From contig JADLCG010000302.1 in NCBI GenBank assembly GCA_020847355.1, positions 1-7,688 on the forward strand: a stretch of 7,688 bases of DNA, read 5' to 3'. A program made the translations under genes and the position numbers. A model generated the notes under the pieces. The model was given only the letters and a program-made list of their open reading frames with translations. It did not search any database and had not been told where the DNA came from. This document shows, one piece after another, positions 5,449 to 7,688 of the stretch. Every line of letters begins with the position of its first letter. Positions within the stretch are counted from its first letter, which is position 1. Origin of the DNA: Anaerolineales bacterium (GTDB lineage Bacteria > Chloroflexota > Anaerolineae > Anaerolineales > Villigracilaceae).

Positions 5449-5886
5449 CGGAAAGAACAAACTTGAGCCGCCGAGCGCCATCAGCAAGCCGGCTAAGATC
5501 ATCACGAGATAAGTTAAAGGGCGATGTTTCAACACGGAAGATTTATACGGATAGACCGGCTCTTGCGGTTTGCCTAAAAAGAATCCAAGTTCAACCAACA
5601 TCAGGCGAATGCCGTTCATCGCGTGAAAGACCGCCGCGGCAAATAAAAGATATTCAATCACCTTGAACGGCGGCGAAGCAAACACAGCCATCAACTCCGC
5701 CCAGGCTTGCTCGCCGCGCATTCGATTGGCGGTTTCGAGAATGTGTAAAACCATATACGCGATCAGCCCCAAACCGGAAAGCCGATGCCCTAAATATAAA
5801 TAGCGCTCAAATGTATATTTTCCGGCGTAAACCCAGCCGCGCAACCCCAAGCGGCGGTTATCCACAGCAGGCTTGTTATTCGTCAT
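5446..5886 (-). CDS. sdhC: Complex II cytochrome b anchor, SdhC-like (operon 2)
   Basis: This 146-residue anchor is a second copy of the SdhC family. The signature HRLSG is at 34-38 and HAMNGIR at 88-94, with His88 the expected heme b ligand and Arg35 in the quinone-site position. His48 in the first membrane segment (VLHILE) parallels His41 of the operon 1 copy. Membrane segments lie at about 32-54, 74-99 and 122-143. It is longer than the operon 1 SdhC by a 20-residue N-terminal lead and a Pro/Tyr-rich loop (GKPQEPVYPY). The frame is open upstream to 5988, but the extra 34 codons would lie wholly inside frdA. The ATG at 5886 shares one base with the frdA stop (TGATG) and has AGGAAG five bases upstream, so it is the start used here. 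Confidence 0.88.
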   Translation of the reverse strand: MTNNKPAVDNRRLGLRGWVYAGKYTFERYLYLGHRLSGLGLIAYMVLHILETANRMRGEQAWAELMAVFASPPFKVIEYLLFAAAVFHAMNGIRLMLVELGFFLGKPQEPVYPYKSSVLKHRPLTYLVMILAGLLMALGGSSLFFP

Positions 5887-7595
5887 CAATACTTCCTTTC
5901 CACAGGCTTCCACATGGAAACATCCACCGCGCAATATTCCAAGCGCGGACCATTTTCCGCCTGATACGCCAGCGTGTGCTTCAGCCAATGTTCATCGTTG
6001 CGCGCAGGGAAATCTTGACGGGCGTGTCCGCCGCGCGATTCGGTTCGGTTCAATGCGCCAAGCGTCGCCGTTTCAGCCACATCCAGCATGAAGCCCGTTT
6101 CGATGGCGCGAATCAGATCGGTGTTATAGCGCAGGCTTTTATCTTTCACCGAAATGAATTGATAGCGTTCTTTCAATTCGCGGATCTTTCTCAACCCCGT
6201 TTCCATTTTTTCGCCAGTACGGAAAACCCCCAGCGTCAAATCTAAATTGTGACGCAGTTCTTTGCGGATTTGATAATGGTCTTCCCCGCCAGTGGATTGG
6301 ATTAGCGCCTCTACCTGCGCCCAAGCCTGATTTATATTCTTCGGCATTTCCGCCGCTGGAACAGTTTTGCAATAACGCGCCGCCTCCGCGCCCGTCACGC
6401 GCCCCCAAACCAAACATTCGGCAGTGGAGTTTGCGCCCAAGCGATTTGCGCCGTGTAATGAAACGCACGCCACTTCTCCCGCCGCCCAAATATTTTCAAT
6501 GCCTGTGCGCCCCTTGAGATCAGTATGCACGCCGCCCATCGTGTAATGCGCCACCGGGCGAATCGGAATAGGCGTTTCAATCGGGTCTATGCCGATGTGT
6601 TTCAAGGTCACTTCGCGGATCAACGGCAGGCGCTCCAGAATTTTTTCTCTGCCTAAGCCGCGTAAATCTAAATGGATGTAGTCCAAGCCTTCCGGTCCGG
6701 GAAAGCCGCGCCCCGCTTCGATCTCCAACATCTCAGAACGCGAGACCATATCGCGCGGCGCTAATTCCATTTTGGCGGGCGCGTAAACTTCCATGAAACG
6801 CTTGCCTTGATTGTTGAGCAAAAGCCCGCCTTCGCCGCGACAAGCTTCGGTCATCAAAATTCCGCTGGGGATTAAGCCCGTCGGGTGAAATTGGATGAAC
6901 TCCATATCTTTGAGCGGCAAGCCGGCGCGATACGCCAAGGCTAACCCGTCGCCGGTTACGGTTTCGGAATAAGTGGTGAACCCGAAAATTTGACCCGCGC
7001 CGCCGGTGGCGAGGATCAGCGCTTTGCCGCGGATGAACACAGAATGACCTTTCAGCATGTCAATCATTGTCAAGCCGATGAAGCGCCCGTTTTCAATAAC
7101 CAGCGAAACGACGAAGCCTTCGTCGTAACGCCGAAGTTGTTTGGTATGTTTCGTCAAGGTATCGTATAAGGTTTGCATTTCCAGCAAGCCGGTTTTATCG
7201 GCGGCGAAAACTGCGCGAGGATAAGTGTGCCCGCCAAAGGGTCGCTGGGCGATGCGCCCATCCTCCCGCCGCGACCACGGAATGCCCCAATGATCCAAAC
7301 GCAAAATTTCCTGCGGCGCTTCCTGCACGAAGAAATCCACCACGTTTTGATCGGCGAGAAAATCCGAACCTTTGATCGTATCCCAAGCGTGGAGTTCGTA
7401 ACTATCGCCTTCGTCCTGCCGTAAAACTGCCGCCGTGCCGCCTTCTGCCGCCACGGAATGCGCGCGCATCAATTGCAATTTGGAAACCAGCGCAATATCT
7501 AATTCTCCCTGACTGATTTGTGCGGCTTCCAACGCGGCGCGTAAACCGGCAATCCCCGTCCCTAAAATGATCAAATCGTGAGTGTAAACTTCCAT
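5886..7595 (-). CDS. frdA: Fumarate reductase/succinate dehydrogenase flavoprotein subunit (operon 2)
   Basis: This 569-residue flavoprotein interconverts fumarate and succinate. GTGIAG (12-17) is the FAD-binding Rossmann motif, and His46 in HSVAAEGG is the FAD-linking residue. Glu51, five residues on, is the fumarate reductase form (E. coli FrdA Glu49), in contrast to Gln48 in the operon 1 paralogue. Active-site residues are His237 (FIQFHPTG), Thr249/Glu250 (MTEACRGEGG), Arg281 (PRDMV), His350 (AHYTMGGVHTD) and Arg385 (GANRLG). The C-terminus has ESRGGHARQDFPARND. About 28 residues shorter than the operon 1 SdhA, it lacks the insertion near residue 320 of that protein. It is the first gene of its operon, with GAGG eight bases before the ATG. 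The name frdA follows the motifs; direction in vivo is an inference and it could run as a succinate dehydrogenase. Confidence 0.93.
   Translation of the reverse strand: MEVYTHDLIILGTGIAGLRAALEAAQISQGELDIALVSKLQLMRAHSVAAEGGTAAVLRQDEGDSYELHAWDTIKGSDFLADQNVVDFFVQEAPQEILRLDHWGIPWSRREDGRIAQRPFGGHTYPRAVFAADKTGLLEMQTLYDTLTKHTKQLRRYDEGFVVSLVIENGRFIGLTMIDMLKGHSVFIRGKALILATGGAGQIFGFTTYSETVTGDGLALAYRAGLPLKDMEFIQFHPTGLIPSGILMTEACRGEGGLLLNNQGKRFMEVYAPAKMELAPRDMVSRSEMLEIEAGRGFPGPEGLDYIHLDLRGLGREKILERLPLIREVTLKHIGIDPIETPIPIRPVAHYTMGGVHTDLKGRTGIENIWAAGEVACVSLHGANRLGANSTAECLVWGRVTGAEAARYCKTVPAAEMPKNINQAWAQVEALIQSTGGEDHYQIRKELRHNLDLTLGVFRTGEKMETGLRKIRELKERYQFISVKDKSLRYNTDLIRAIETGFMLDVAETATLGALNRTESRGGHARQDFPARNDEHWLKHTLAYQAENGPRLEYCAVDVSMWKPVERKY
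5892..5897 (-). promoter_or_regulatory. Ribosome binding site that sets the start of the SdhC-like anchor
   Basis: AGGAAG on the minus strand, inside the last codons of frdA and five bases before the ATG at 5886. Together with the TGATG stop/start overlap it argues for the 146-residue product. Confidence 0.7.
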
Positions 7596-7688
7596 GCGTT
7601 TTTCCTCGAAAGATCTTCAATCAATTTGGATTTTATTGTAGGTTTTTTTGGGGTTTGCGGTTAGTGATTTTTGTCATGGAATAGCGCG
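7596..7688 (-). promoter_or_regulatory. Upstream region of operon 2 with candidate promoter
   Basis: This holds the GAGG ribosome binding site of frdA (7604-7607) and, further up, TACAAT on the minus strand (7635-7640; 5 of 6 consensus), which would give a leader of about 33 nt. No good -35 is seen at 16-18 bases; the region upstream of the -10 candidate is a C- and A-rich run on the minus strand. No gene is visible in these 93 bases and the window ends here, so more distant control sites are out of view. Confidence 0.35.

Noticed and set aside
5887..5988. N-terminal extension of the SdhC-like anchor of operon 2
   Set aside because: The 34 extra codons lie entirely inside frdA and have no family counterpart, while the internal ATG has a good ribosome binding site and a TGATG junction with frdA.
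7635..7642. Second TTGTAGG motif upstream of frdA, like the edge of the REP-like element
   Set aside because: It is followed by a T/G run with no palindrome, so there is no REP hairpin; likely chance.

Overview
The window holds two complete, separately organised complex II operons (succinate dehydrogenase / fumarate reductase), both on the minus strand, with one plus-strand FKBP-type prolyl isomerase gene between them. The edges carry a cut-off TfoX-like gene, a compact REP-like palindromic repeat and two strong hairpin terminators. The organism is a bacterium with mid-GC genes and AT-rich intergenic DNA. The style of the genes (four-subunit complex II with actinobacterial/Thermus-like anchors, a GTAG-headed palindromic repeat) would fit an Anaerolineae-type Chloroflexota. 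That placement is an inference from general resemblance, not a demonstrated one.

Left edge (1-365): the first 21 codons of a minus-strand TfoX N-terminal-domain protein (1-63) with a perfect TATAAT just upstream; a 19-bp perfect palindrome with flanking A/T tracts (93-132, terminator-like in both directions); a 72-bp element made of two 8-bp-stem hairpins bracketed by TTGTAGG/CCTACAA (142-213); the terminator of the first operon (237-277); and a short CCAATTACT-type repeat stretch (286-323).

Operon 1 (3707 down to 366), order sdhC-sdhD-sdhA-sdhB: a classical succinate dehydrogenase layout. SdhA has the SDH-type AAQGG motif after the FAD-linking histidine, SdhB has a CGSD [2Fe-2S] loop and CPSFW quinone-site motif, and SdhD has the His-x10-Asp-Tyr spacing of the E. 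coli quinone/heme site. The genes are tightly coupled (4-bp overlap, 8-bp gaps).

Middle (3708-4240): a 194-bp divergent intergenic region, then the FKBP gene on the plus strand. Its stop is only 3 bp from the stop of the next, convergent operon.

Operon 2 (7595 down to 4241), order frdA-(C-like anchor)-(D-like anchor)-frdB: a second, strongly diverged complex II whose catalytic subunits look fumarate-reductase-like. They have AAEGG in the flavoprotein, GGVHTD instead of GGIPTT, a four-Cys CGSC [2Fe-2S] loop and no Trp in the quinone-site loop. The order A-C-D-B is unusual.

Together, one enzyme probably runs mainly as succinate:quinone reductase and the other mainly as quinol:fumarate reductase (or with a different quinone). 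This would let the cell use the succinate/fumarate couple in both directions. No novel defence or mobile system is visible. The points most worth a second look are the paired and diverged complex II operons, the antisense arrangement around the FKBP gene, and the REP-like element.
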